In this document: positions 23,034-35,110 of the stretch, piece after piece | How positions within the stretch are numbered: position 1 is the first letter of the stretch | Layout: each line of letters starts with the position of its first letter | NCBI GenBank assembly: GCA_037178975.1 | Contig: JASJZH010000004.1 | Coordinates: 6,758,001 to 6,822,000 of the forward strand | DNA length: 64,000 nucleotides | Direction: 5' to 3' | Origin: Oscheius tipulae | Taxonomy: Eukaryota; Nematoda; Chromadorea; Rhabditida; Rhabditidae | Position numbers and translations under genes: made by a program | The notes under the pieces: model-generated | Databases searched by the model: none | The model's input: the letters and a program-made list of their open reading frames with translations, nothing else | What the model was told of the DNA's origin: nothing

Positions 23034-23876
23034 ATGTTCTTTCTCCTCTTTCTATTCATCCCCGGCTGTCAGTCACTTTCCTGCATGGCATGTCTTCAGA
23101 CACCTGGTATGACTACCTCTCTCTCCCCGTCGGAAATCCATTTAGGAACCTCCCAGCTGGACAATTTCCGTGTTTCCACCCGTCTGGCTCGACCGAGCTG
23201 CTTGATGGAGCCGATTCGATGTGATCGCGACCAGGATGTCTGTGTAACTATCACTATGCACATGGGTAAACTACATTTATTTTGAAAAGACTGGATAATA
23301 TCACCATAGCTGGGAGATGGCGGGGGTTTTCGGAAAGAAGTGGAGTAAACAGAGAAAGGCCTCTCCCCGCGTATCGTCTCAGATCCTTGAAATTACTTCA
23401 TTAGTCCCGAATTTGTTTGCAAACAAAAAGGGGCACCCCTCCTCAAGACGCTAAAATAGAAGGTAGAGAATAATTCAGTAGCCTAGGTGGGATTCTTCAG
23501 AACGTGTGAAAGTCATATACAAAGTTACATTACAGCCTGATAGGACGCGTGTTCTTTCCAACAAAAAATGTTTCCAGGTGGCGGCGAATACTGGCTCGGA
23601 ACTGGCTGCGATCGCCGTTCCAATTTCCAGCATATGGCCTGTCAAAATGTCCGGACGGTGTCCAGAAACGTGCAATTAGGTGAGTACAACAGGGTTATTC
23701 AGAATCAACTTTCCCGCTCGTTTTCTTCCCAAAGTACAACAGTTTCAGGCTATGTCCAGGAGAGAAGAGCAATGCAGAGAGTGTGTGTCTGTACAAGAGA
23801 GCTATGCAATTCGTCTCCTGGTCCCCTATTAGGCTATTCAATTCTATTTCTACTGCTCTACGCAACAATAACATAG
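23034..23876 (+). CDS. Ly6/uPAR-like GPI-anchored protein
   Basis: Four exons, 23034-23106, 23146-23265, 23578-23679 and 23749-23876, give 140 residues. The ATG at 22977 would add 19 basic residues before the signal peptide, so 23034 (MFFLLFLFIPGCQS) is preferred. The mature start SCMACLQTP, the spaced cysteines and the CVCTRELCN motif near the C-terminus fit a three-finger Ly6 fold. A final hydrophobic tail (YSILFLLLYATIT) without a following charged residue is typical of GPI attachment. Nematode relatives act at the cell surface, some in neurons. Function here unknown. Confidence 0.75.
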
Positions 23877-24010
23877 GAAAAAGGTAAGTAAACTGACTTA
23901 TAATTTTCCCCTTACATTCCAGTAGATCTTGGCAAGTCGGGTGGCAAGAACTTGAGACAAATCAGGTGTTTTCTGAACTAATCTTGTGCTCAAAAAGTCA
24001 AAAATCGTAC

Positions 24011-27000
24011 CTATCGATATCGGTTGAATCGTCGGTTCGATGAGGCAGCAGCAGCCTTCTTTTCCTGCTCCTCTTCGGCTTCCATACGAGCCGTATGACC
24101 CAAAGTGACTCGCTTCATAATGGCACGTTCCTTCTCCTCGCGCTCTTTTTCCTTTTGCCACGAGTCGTGCAGTTTCTGTTCGTCGATCACGACTGTCTTC
24201 AGAACAGCCTTTATAATCCATAGGTTGGGTGTGAAAAAAGAAGAAGCACAAACCTTATTTCCTTTTCCGCGAGTCATCAACGCCACTTTATTCGAGAAAG
24301 ACGAGGCTCTAGGCGCATCTTCTACCTCTTCCGATTCCGCCGGGTCAGCTGAAAATAGTCTTTTTAACCCGAGAATCCATAGTGTAGTTCAAATATTTGT
24401 CACAATTTTAATTTGTCCAACTCGTCAGCGACTCTGTAATTGCTGGAAGGGCTAACGTGACGTTGATTATTGGGCGTCCTATCCCACCCAAAATTAGGCT
24501 AAGAATGAGTATTTTGTGGTTGCGCAGAGACTGCGGGAACCGTTATTGAGTTTCGGGACGTCCTTCCGCCGTAGCATTTACGGCTGCTGCGGCCAGGAAA
24601 CTCGCGCTTTGAATTATGAATCGCGATTCAATTGGCACAGGAAAATTTCGTTTTCGTCATCCTTCTTCTGGCCCACGCGCAACTTATGCATAGAGCAGGC
24701 AGAGTTATTTAAATAAGCAATTTGGTAAAGGAAAAGGTCCCTCAGGAGAAGATCGAACAAAAAAGGAATATTACTGTGCCTACACATCATTTCCTTCCGT
24801 CTACAGCTCTAATTATGCCTAATTATCCGAAAGGCCATCTACCTGACGGTTTTATGTGACATTTCCATTTCAACCGCGCTCCCTCCCGCATGTAACAGCT
24901 CTCTCGGACATTATTACATGATGAAATGTATCTCCCCCAGAGAGGCTGCCAAATGTCATGGTCGCGGCTGTTTGTTCACGGCTACGAAATTTACATGGTC
25001 CACACAACACCCCTATCAAATTGCATCTTTAGTAGTGGGAACTATCACATCCATATATAAAGGGGGAAGAAAAAGACAAGAGGAACATCTGGTCTTACAC
25101 CACCTGAACACAGGCTATAAATCATCCAGACACGCGACTGATCATCATTTCGCTTTCTCTCCTGTCGGTCCGACATGTGTACTACATGGATTTCGAGAGG
25201 GAGAGAGAGAGCACACCTGACCAACGCGGAATGAGTTATGGAGAGGGGAGAGCACGGAAAAAAGCGAACAGCTGGGTTAATGAGTCTAATCGGATACAAT
25301 TTTATTCTTTTCTTCCACAGAGATCCAGTAAACTCCCGACCGAGTAGCTAGCCTCCCTTTTCGGACAACTTAATCCAATCTGACGTCAACATCGAGGGCA
25401 ATTCCCGAGGCATAGGCTATTTTTTTGAATTCAAACGAAAAAACTCACCAAAACCGACATTCCTCGTAAACTTCTGACGAACATTGGTCGGGACGGTCAT
25501 GTCCAAAGCGGGTCCACCGGCATTTGAGGGAGTACGGAATGCCTCGGCCATCATGCGCTCATATTCGCGTTCGAAATCTTCGTCGTCAACCGTTTTCTCC
25601 GGCATTTCTATGTGAACGTGGACCTATTCTTATTTTGTAAAAGCGGAGAGAAGGAATAAATACCTTTTCCTGCTCATTGTCATCATCGTAGCCGCAAACA
25701 ACGGTCGAGTAGGCCTGGGGCTGTTCAGGCTGCTGTGCTTCACGAGCCGTGCCGGCAGATTCACTGAAAAAATCGAAAAATTAACCACCTTTAGGGTCAA
25801 AAAGGGACATAAACAGGTGTATTTCAGATCTTTCTCGGCTCCCTTCCTTCTCGTCAGACTGCCCGGTATGCCCACACAGTGCCCATCCCTAGAATCATTC
25901 CCTTCCACTTGCTCAAGCTGTGATCTCTCTCACTCGTGTCTGTGATTCACCCAAGAACAATAAATCTTTCACTCTCTTCTTCTCCTAACATGGGCCGTTC
26001 GAAAAGCAAACAAATTTAGATACGGACCGCTTCCGCCCTTATTGAGTTTCAATTGACATGAGAAGGGATCCATTACATACGAGGAGGGGGAGAACTATGT
26101 CTCCAAGCAGGGACTCCCTCCTTATTTGATGAGACAAGGGGATGGCACCAATTTAACCCCCGAATGAATGTTCAAAGTCTAGCTCTCTCCTCGGCTGATA
26201 TTTGATACGTTGAACATGGCTTGACCGCAGTTTTTAGCCCCCGAGAAGATGATACCTACATGTGCGTGGTTTAAGACGAGAGGGGGCATAACAAAAGAAG
26301 AGAACCTACTCGTATTCATCTTCCTCTCTAATCTGGCCCAATTGACGATCTGGTAGATGGCGGATTTCTTCCTCTTCCTCGTAGTCGTCGAGGGGGACGT
26401 CTATCTGCAAACTGAGTTCGTCTTTGAAACATGGGTTTGATATAAAAATGCATTTTTGAATCCGGAGCTTTAAAGAAATGCACAATTAGGTTTACGGTGA
26501 GTTCAAAGCAAACCAATGATATCTTACGGTTTGCCATCCAATTGGGAAACAAGCTAGTGGCTATAGAGACTCTACGAAAACTATACAAATTCTCCATGCT
26601 GCGGAGACGTTGCTAAACTAAAAAATCTGACGAATTGAATGGAAGAATTCGCCAATAGTGTATTTAATAGAAGAATTTGCCAATAGTGTATTTTGACTAG
26701 GAAAGAGTTGGAACATGTTAAATGGCAGAATTGGTAAACAGCCTTCAAGTCGAACCGAAGCAGAGGAAAAGAATCAACGATGGGCTACAACTATGACAGA
26801 TGAAAAAAACTGAAAGGAATTATGAGAAAGACAAAGACAGTTTGTTAACGAAAACAGTAAGTAAGAATGAAACACCCACGTTAGCCTTGAGCTCCTTCTC
26901 AATCTCTGCGACAGCACTTTCGCACTCGTCCAGATTCTTGGGCAACTTGACCGCCTTTCTGATCTTCTTCATACAGTTCGCGTATTCTGCCTCGACATCG

Positions 27001-30000
27001 GCCGGGAAGACAACGGCATCTCCCGTCTCGGCTTCCATATTCATCAGCCACTGCTGCTTCTTGAACCAGTAGAATCTGAACTCCGATTTCAGATAAGAAG
27101 ATAAAAAGAAGAGAAAACCTGCGGAAATAAGCCAGAAAATAATCCATCTTCTTCGCAGAGTTGCCGGTTTGGAAGAATTCGCCAATAGTGTTGAGCAGCT
27201 CGCAGACCATCCGGACGCGGTAGAAGTCCTGCCAACTGTCGACGTCATACTCGGGGAAGGAGATGAGCTGGTATAGGAGCTAAAATGAGATTTACTATAG
27301 AAAGAAGCAACGGAACCTTGTAAATAATGGCACTGTCGCAGACGCTGTAGTTGTAGAGCTCGCCAAGAAGAGTCACACAGGCGATGGCCTGCTGATTGTA
27401 GACTCCTGGCACTTCGAGAGCGATCCTGTAATAGAGAACTATAGGAGCAGCAACATTTTTTGACAAAATATCTGACAACTTTATTCCAAATCACATAAAA
27501 TTCATCACAAAAAGATAGAAAGAGATTCTACTGTAATCTCTTCAAAAGGCAAACTGTTCCTAGGTCCCCTATAAAAAAAACTATCAATTTCGAAAACAAG
27601 GGCTACTCCACTTTATTACCACTTTTAGCGTCCCTCGTTATGATTATCAGTATTGGGATCTTCGAAGCCTAAGTACATCAAATCTACAAGGAAAACTGCA
27701 GGAACGAGAAGAGCCTTCATCTGGGCGTTGAGCTCGAGCGGGAGGTGAAAAGCATCAGTCACCATCTGCTTCCACTGTCTTCCATAATGCTTGACAATCT
27801 GTCCGATACTTCCTCGTAATCGCGGAGACGATCGCGAAGGGAACAGTTCCTCGTGCACCCTTTGTACAATAGTATGTTTCAGGACGGCGTCGCTGGCAAG
27901 GAATCCAGTTCTCATTTCGGTGACGTGGTCGATCCTCATGCCCATAGGAGCCTCGAAGATGCAACGACTGCCCAATACGGCCTGAGGACAATGGATACGG
28001 ACCACCTGCCGCTGAGCATTGTCCGTCAGAATGATCTGGAAGGTACGGCTGTTACCTCCGAAAGCCCTCTGACCAGGGGACAAGACCTCCGAAGCGAAAT
28101 AGTTTTGCTGTCCGTTCCTGTCGCGAATGATGTATTTGTTGGCACACTCGATTCCTGTCCATTACCTCGAGAACCTCGACAAGTTGCTCCGCGACGGCCG
28201 TGTCACAGACGGACAGGTATTCAAGACCGGCTGGACAGCCGTGTCAGTGGTAGCCCAGTTTCCGAGTTGCAAGCGAGCCACCTTTTACTTGGCAATGGGA
28301 CGTGCATATAAAACTCGAAACATTATGCTTTTCGATTTTTTCCATAGATTTTTTTAGAAAAAGAACTTTTGCTATCAATCGCGTCCCAATGTATTTTTGT
28401 GGCTACAAAACATACCTAACAGTCTCCGTGAGCGCGTCGACAATCCAGCAGCCGATCCAGTCGTGTTGGGAGAGATTCCTCAATCCGGCAATTGTACTAG
28501 CCAGTGCTGGCAGATTGGAGTAGGGAACGAGCCAAGGCGAGGAGAGATATCGCAGACATAAACCTGAATTTTTTCTTTTTAGACAAGGAAAACATAGAAA
28601 ACGAACTGGAGACTTCCTCATTGAGCCAATTGAGTCGTCGGAGCATCTTGATACGCTGGTCGACCGACTCCTCGGTCACATTTTGAACCATCTTCTTAAT
28701 GAATTGGTTCATTGCCGGTTCCTCCTGTGCCTTTCTGGCCTGTCCACCCTCGGAAGGAATACAGGCGTAGAAGGCATTGTCGATCAGCATCTGTTCTTGT
28801 TATTTTGAATAGAATAACTGCTAACAAACCACATGACGGACGTCTTTGACCCGTTCCCTTTTCTTCATTATGACGTCAAGAATTGTCTTCATCTTCGGAT
28901 GACTGTCCGAATTGCGGTAAAGGAAAAAGCCGGCCGTCTCGAGCATCACACAGGCCATGTCGATAAAGTGCCAGCGGAAGTCGTAGACCATCTGACGGAG
29001 ACAGGAAAGAGCCTCGGCACGCGGAATCACCCCGAATTTCACCTCAAAAATGATAATTTTAAGTTAAAAAAGATACGAACTAATTCTCCAATATACATGA
29101 CGTTGATCAGCTTCGTCTCAATCCTATCTTCGCTGTTGGAGCGTTGGATGAAGATGCTGACAGTTGTTTTAAGCATGGAATGAAAAATATGGGTACCGGA
29201 AAGACTGAATGAGATTGTTTACAACTTCGGCCGTGACATCGGGCATCACAGGAGCAAGTGTGGCGACGAGTCGAGCATAAAAGGGGACGAGATCCATTCG
29301 GGAAGACGGACAGCCGACCAGCATCTTTACGAGGCGTTTACGATTTCCCTATAAAACGAGATGATGCTTTGGAAAGCTCAAAACGTCTTACTGACTCCGG
29401 TCTACCGACCAAAAAGGGACTTTCGAGTGCAAACGGTCAGTCAGCTACCCAGTACTCTAGGCAATGTGTGGACTTGGTAGAAAACTAAACTTTCTAGAAC
29501 GTTCTCAAAACGAGACACCTTTTCCTGGACTCTTTATGGCTCGGTATATCAGGAACAGAATTTCGATTCGGACAGGCAAGATTATTTCCAGACCAAAGAT
29601 TACCTTGGTATTGAGATGAGAGACGAAATCGAGGGCAGCCTGGTCGGTGACTTCTCTGTTCACAAGATGATCCATCGTCTGGACAAACTTCTGCATGTGC
29701 TGTTTCATGTCTTCGGTCAAAGGGGCCATAATTTCTTGAATTTGTTCAGCGTCCAGAGTGGGAGTAATCGTATTCTCTCTGGCCGGAGGCTGTTCTTCCA
29801 CCGAAATCGTCTCTTCTTCCGCCTCAATACCCTCCAAATTGACCGCGTCCACCGAGGTCTCCATCTCGCTCGTCTCGACCGTCTTCTGCTCCGACTCCTG
29901 AATTTCGAAGTATTTTTTTAATCCAAATCAAGGAAAAGCACCTTGTAAAGGGTTTTGGGGACAATTTCGCGAATGTTGAGAATGTTCACATAGAAGGCCT

Positions 30001-31785
30001 TGGTCTCGTCGTCGGGCCAGAGAACGACCTGTCCCTCGGTCAGAGCTTTGTTCATTTCCGCGGCTGCCAGCTCGTCTTCCTCGTCATCACTCGGCTCTTC
30101 GGTGAAGGTTTTCAGCTGGGCACCCAGTGCCAGACTGAGGTCATTCGCCAGAACTTTCAGACGCTCGAATTCGGATCGAGTCGTCTCCAATGTCGCCTTG
30201 TCTTCGGCCGAAGCGTCTCCTAAACTCGAATTGTTGAGACTAAAGGGAAAATGACCAGCCTCGAGTCCTTTCCTGACGTTTGACTACCTTCTGAGCCGCA
30301 TTCATAGCGGAGCAAGCCTTGTCAACCCTCTCGACGAGCACATTGCGGTAGTCGTGGAGCAAATCGCTGATAATCTTCTTGTGGGCGGCCGAGATGGATC
30401 CGGGAGAGAGGTCTCCTGTAAGTGGATTTGAAAATCGTGCCGAAACCGGAGCTGTTGTCTCACCTAGAGCTCATTTACATACACAAACAATCAGACAAAG
30501 AGCTACGTAACCCGGGCAGTATTTACTTTTCTGTTTGCTAAATGCTAATCTACTGCAACTTTTGCTATAAAACGAGTGCCACAGGAAGAATCAACAACAC
30601 AACATGAACCGTTCTCTCGCTCTCGTCTGCCTTCTCGTTCTTATCGTCCACTTGGCTACTGCTCAAAAGGAAGAGCAGTTTATTGCCGATGAGACGAGCA
30701 TTCAACAGCAGCCTGCTCAAGAGATCGTCCAAAAGGAAGGCAGCGGTGTTCTTTTGAGGAACAAGAGATATTGTTGTGGTAAGAGCAAGAGGTCTGCCGA
30801 TTTTAATTGAAATTTCAGGAGGATGCGGAGACGGAACTGCTACCCAGGCTCCGTGTGGTGGATGCTGTGGATAACTGGGACATCTGGGTTCGTATCAACG
30901 AAATTAAAAGCTGTAGATAGAATAAAAGTCGTAGCAAGTCCCGAGAAGTTTTTTCTAGTCACACGAACAGTAGCTGTCTGCTGAAAGCTCACCATTCTGG
31001 ATCTGGATTCCACTGCCTTCGGCCGGATCAGGCAGAGGCACATATCCTGCAATTTGCCAGCCGACAGGACGACTCAATGAGCAGATCAGGCCGACGTGGA
31101 CGAATTCGGTCTTGTCTGTGGCAGTCAAATACTGCACAACGGCTCCGATGCACTGAATTGCTCCATATTTTGCAGAAAAGATAGAGTGGACACCTGTAAG
31201 CCCTCCTTGCCGAGAACACCACAAACGACCAGCTCGCAGAGGAATCTAAAGTCGACCCGCAGCTTGGCCGGATTCGTCACTTTGTCTGTCTTCTTCATAG
31301 GCAGATTCTTTTTAACTTCGCTCAGTAGAGCCGCGGCGAACGAGCCTAGATTAAAACATTTGTCAGAACAACTAATCTCCCACCATAGCGTAGAGCGATT
31401 TCGACGCAGAAGTCGACGACTGGAGCAATGTCGGACGCTTTCATTTTGGTCTCAGCTATGGCCTGGGCAATTTCCTCCACAAACTTGGACAAATTCAGCT
31501 TGGGAACATCAGCTACGGTCGAGGGAACTGTGGCCGCGCTGAGGGTTTTCACCTTCTTCATGAAAGCCGTCGTCTTTTTAAGAGTCGAGTCCAAAGAACG
31601 AAGTTTGGCCTCATCAAAAGGCGTCGACTCTTGGAGACGGGCTCGGTACGCATCCTGAAAGAAGCAGTTTATGTGGAATAATCTTTACCAAAGGAAATGG
31701 CTGAAAAAAATTAACTCACTTGGATCTCGAGACGTTTCTTCGTCTCGGCCACCCAACTCGCATCGGCTAGTCGTGGCCAGCCCAT
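24011..31785 (-). CDS. smg-3: UPF2/SMG-3, nonsense-mediated decay factor
   Basis: Twenty exons from ATG 31785 to TAG 24011 encode 1086 residues, with all phases consistent. Three MIF4G domains are recognisable. MIF4G-1 has LDSTLKKTTAFMKKVKTL and RVDFRFLCELVVCGVLGKEG. MIF4G-2 has NRKRLVKML and PFYARLVATLAPVMPD. MIF4G-3 has ACVTLLGELYNYSVCDSAII and KKMDYFLAYFRR. Acidic linkers come next, then a UPF1-binding C-terminus (VDDEDFEREYERMM; MTRGKGNK; KRVTLGHTARMEAEEEQEK). UPF2 bridges UPF1 and UPF3 on mRNAs with premature stops. Most introns are about 40-50 nt, but four are long: 577 nt (30416-30992), 990 nt (27426-28415), 546 nt (25764-26309) and 1100 nt (24349-25448). Two of these contain other genes. 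The N-terminus is shorter than in vertebrates. Confidence 0.95.
27625..28307 (-). pseudogene. Phospholipid scramblase copy nested in a UPF2 intron, frameshifted
   Basis: It lies inside the 990-nt UPF2 intron on the same strand. Diagnostic stretches are GLEYLSVCDTAVAEQLVEVL, then TGIECANKYIIRDRNGQQNY, FEAPMGMRI, and a C-terminal LNAQMKALLVPAVFLVDLMY. These match the conserved core and final TM helix of scramblases, which move phospholipids between leaflets. Between LEV and TGIE the frame shifts by one base near 28150-28165 (one extra base in GTAATGG). The middle, where other scramblases have a cysteine patch, also fits better in a neighbouring frame. A short first exon (28307-28289) is possible. 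An AATAAA lies 8 bases past the stop. This may be a decayed gene, a retrocopy or an assembly error. Confidence 0.75.
30566..30572 (+). promoter_or_regulatory. TATA box of nested peptide gene
   Basis: TATAAAA 31 bases before the ATG at 30604, inside the UPF2 intron and on the opposite strand. It supports independent transcription of the nested gene. Confidence 0.5.
30604..30874 (+). CDS. Secreted Cys-rich peptide precursor nested antisense in UPF2 intron
   Basis: Two exons, 30604-30778 and 30819-30874, encode 76 residues. A strong signal peptide (MNRSLALVCLLVLIVHLATA) is followed by an acidic, Gln-rich propeptide. A basic NKR site then precedes a glycine- and cysteine-rich tail (YCCGGCGDGTATQAP, then CGGCCG). 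Cleavage after KR would release a 21-residue peptide with six cysteines. AATAAA lies at about 30919. The whole unit, with TATA box and poly(A) signal, sits within the 577-nt UPF2 intron on the opposite strand. A short secreted peptide with structural, antimicrobial or signalling role is possible; the sequence does not decide. Confidence 0.7.
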
Positions 31786-32020
31786 CTGTTGTATTATATT
31801 CTTCTTAAAATTTCCCGTTCTATTTTTCTGCAACACATCAAAGATAACACGCGCTGATAATACAATTCATATTTGAACAATTTAATTCAATAACTAGAGA
31901 CAACTTTATTTGGAAAAGAGGATAAACATGAAAAGGGTTGGAGATCTAGATGCATAGATAAAATGGATGAAAAAGAGGTTAGAATAAGAAGAAAATAACA
32001 CCGAATAACATAATTTAACA

Positions 32021-34291
32021 TCAATATCGGGGAGGATAGGCCGGTCCGGCGGCACTGCCGTAGCGTTGACTTGGAGGAGGCGGTGGTGGAGGAGCAGCTC
32101 CGGCTTGGGGCCAGCTCGGATGGGAAGCACTGCTGACTCCTTGAGCGTAAGCTGAAAATTGACTTATTACAAAAGTTTGGAACACAAAAAGGGTTTAGGC
32201 TGCAGAAAACGACTACTCCTGGCTGTTACCGAAAAAAAAGAGTAATAATAGGTACCAGGCCAGGAATGGTCATCTTTGTTGGGCTCGTATGGATCGCGCC
32301 AAGTACCGGCTGATGCAGTCTGGCCATAGTAGGCGTCGTAACCGGCGTAGCTGTTCCCGTATGATGAATCTCCATAGGCCGGAGCAGCAACTGGACGACC
32401 ATAGGGATCACTGCTGGCGGCAGCCTGAGAAGTTGTAGATGCCTGGTAGCCTTGATAGCCGCTGGAAGCGTAGCCAGGCGTCTGCTGATAGCCTCCTCTG
32501 GAATCCGCGTAGTCGTAAGGAACAGCTCGAGCTCCGTAGTCGTACGCTGAACAATATTTTGTAAGAGAAAATGGGAAAAAAACACCTGTTGGTGCAGCAG
32601 CTCCGCCGATTCTTTTCCAAACAAGGCTTCTCATAGGGGGAGGGGCATCTCGAGATGTGAAAAGCTCGACGTAGCTGAATTTTCCGATGATTCAACGCTA
32701 TAAAAGTTTTTTACCGACGACCCATGTACTGCCTATTCTTGTCGAGAGCCATGTTCACGTCTCCCTGGTGGGAGAAAGCGACTACGGCATCTCCGGAAGG
32801 TCTGTTCTCGCGATTGTATCCAATCTGAATTCTTTTTTTGTACTGGAAAGAAATACAATACGTACCTTGATTTCGTAACAGGGCAACGGAGTGAAGAAGC
32901 GCTCAATCTCAGCTACGGATACGTCAAAAGGAATTCCTCTCATGAAAACCTAAATTTAGTTGTTTGATTAAATAATATCAAATCGAACGTTATTAGGGTT
33001 CCTGAAAGCGTCGTCAGCTTCTCCACTATCGCCGTAAGCAGGCGCTGCGTAGCGTCCATGACCACCACCACCAGATCTTCGAGAGTTATCGTAAGGAGAT
33101 GGACGAGGAGCCCCTCGACCGCGACTTGGATATACTGGACCGTTGTAGCTGTCACCGTAATTGTCCCGACGGCTATAGCCGGAATCCCTGAAAGATGGTT
33201 CAATGAAGAGCACGATAAGAGAACAAACCTGTTAGAATAGTCGAGAGACAGGAGAGATGGCGGTCTTCCACTGCCGTAGTTGCGTCCGTTGTAGCCGCCA
33301 GTCTCTGGTCTGTCACGATGTCTCTCAAGGTCGTTCTCGTTCGTTCGAAAAATCTCGATATACCTGAAAAATTATGAATTTGCGCGGTTATTTCAAGAAA
33401 CCGCCGTTGCCTGTATGGCTGACAGAGCACCCACAGCCAGGTCGTAATAAGAGAAAGAAGTCCCCACCTTGAGCCCATCATCTTCCTGTTCAATTCGAGC
33501 GCTTGCGCTGCTTGTTCTTTGGTAGCTAGACGAACGTAAGCCTCCCCACTAGGTCGCCCTCCCGTTTGCCCGATTACGACCTCGTCACATGTAAGCCCTG
33601 TACCCGGAAAAGACTGAATTAGGAAGGAGAGACAAACTTAGCCCCTAGGATGGGCCATGTACATACCGACAAGGAAGTTTTCAATCTCGCCAGTCGTGGC
33701 AGAATAGGGCAGTCCACGCATGCGAATCACACGATCCTCTAGCTCGGCTACAACGGATCCTGGTCCCTTCAGGCCTTGAACCTCGCTCTCACTCACGGAA
33801 AACACTAAAAGACTGTTTTAGACGAAAAGGAATCGATCTAGCCTTCAATATAACGGCTGTTCATGCTCTTTTTGTCGAGTTCAGCGACAGCTCGCTGGGC
33901 ATCTCCGGCCGATCTCAGTTTGCAGTAGCACTCTCCACTGGGACGACCATCTCTTGTGTTTGTCATTTTAATTTCATCGACGGGGATATCTGCATGCATT
34001 AAGAGCTCGTTTCAAAAGAACTAACCTTGGAAGAAGCTGTGAATATCCTCGGTTTTGGCAGCGAAAGGAAGTCCACGAAGACGAACGTAGGCTCCCTCAG
34101 AGCCATTCACACTCAGCTGATGAGACGGATCACTGTTCTCGATTGACTGAAAAAGTTGGTGTGACTAAGAAGTTTTCCCAATCGGAAATAGAATGCCTGT
34201 TCTGTTTGTTGTTTGGAAGAAAACCACTCACCGGATCCACGGACTCGACCTTCACGACTTCTGGGGCTACTACGGCCGTTTCTTCACTCAT
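32021..34291 (-). CDS. hnRNP F/H-type RNA-binding protein with three quasi-RRMs
   Basis: Twelve exons from 34291 to 32021 give 544 residues. Three quasi-RRMs are visible. The first (about 40-115) contains VRLRGLPFAAKTEDIHSFF. The second (about 125-205) contains IRMRGLPYSATTGEIENFL and GRPSGEAYVRL. The third (about 325-400) contains VFMRGIPFDVSVAEIERFF and RPSGDAVVAF. The pattern RGLPxxxTxxDIxxFF with GRPSGEA is typical of hnRNP F/H proteins, which bind G-rich RNA and regulate splicing. Between and after the domains are Gly/Tyr/Arg- and Tyr/Gln/Ser-rich low-complexity stretches, then a proline run near the C-terminus. The intron after exon 3 uses a GC-AG donor (GAAG|GCTAG). C. elegans SYM-2 is a candidate orthologue. 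Confidence 0.92.
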
Positions 34292-35110
34292 CTGAAAAAG
34301 AAAACATCAATAACGAGTACAAGAAAAAGATCAAAGTGAAACGCGAATCACCCTACTTCGCCTAAGTACATAAGACAGTCTCGAACTGTGAGTTCTCTTG
34401 TAAAGAAGTACATTTGTTCTTTAGTTTCTTTGAAGTTCTTTGAAGCAGAGGCTCAAGTAGCTCTTGTTGGTCATTTTTTTTGTGTACTCTTTTGTTCCAT
34501 ACAGTAAGTGAAAAGAAATGAAATGAACATAAGTGAAGAAGGAAAACAGCTAACAAACAATGAGAAAACAGCCTTTCACGGATTCAAAGGTTTTCCGCTT
34601 GGGTCCTTTACGTAAAACAGCATTTTCGCTCACACGCCATTCCAACTATCGTTACCAAAAAATGTCATTTGCGCGCGAGTGCACGGCAAATGCAAAAGGT
34701 CTTTCCACGATCGGCGGTTCAAATTCAACACTGGCCCCAGAGACCGAAAATCGATCTTGAGCCTCTTTCGGAAAACCCGTGTCGGCTGTTTTTCGTTGAA
34801 CTTACACCTCCATTCCGATTCACTTCACAAGTTCTGAAGCGCCCGACAGTTTCGCACTCCTTGTCGTGCTCTTTTCACGCTTGCCACGTGTCTTTTGGGC
34901 TGTTTTGTTGCTGAAAACGCAGAGAAGTTGCCTGAAGCAATAACAAAACATAAACATGTAGCTGTTCTGGCATATTGCCCACTTCTTCTTTTCCGAGCGC
35001 AAAGCTTGTTCTGAAACCGCTCCCTAAAAGATGCGTTAGTCTCCTTTTTGTCGAAAACTTCTATTTCTTCTGTTACGAAAATAGTGTAAAAACAATGCCA
35101 TGTTTTAGGT
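34292..35110. other. Divergent intergenic region before the V-ATPase operon
   Basis: About 820 bases between two divergent housekeeping genes. No gene visible. An acceptor (TTTTAG) lies three bases before the ATG at 35111, so the sequence directly upstream is probably an outron or 5' UTR intron. Confidence 0.5.

Noticed and set aside
28127-28357. Plus-strand open frame (MMYLLAHSIPVHYL...) in the UPF2 intron
   Set aside because: It is the reverse of the scramblase N-terminal exon; the minus-strand reading has clear family motifs.
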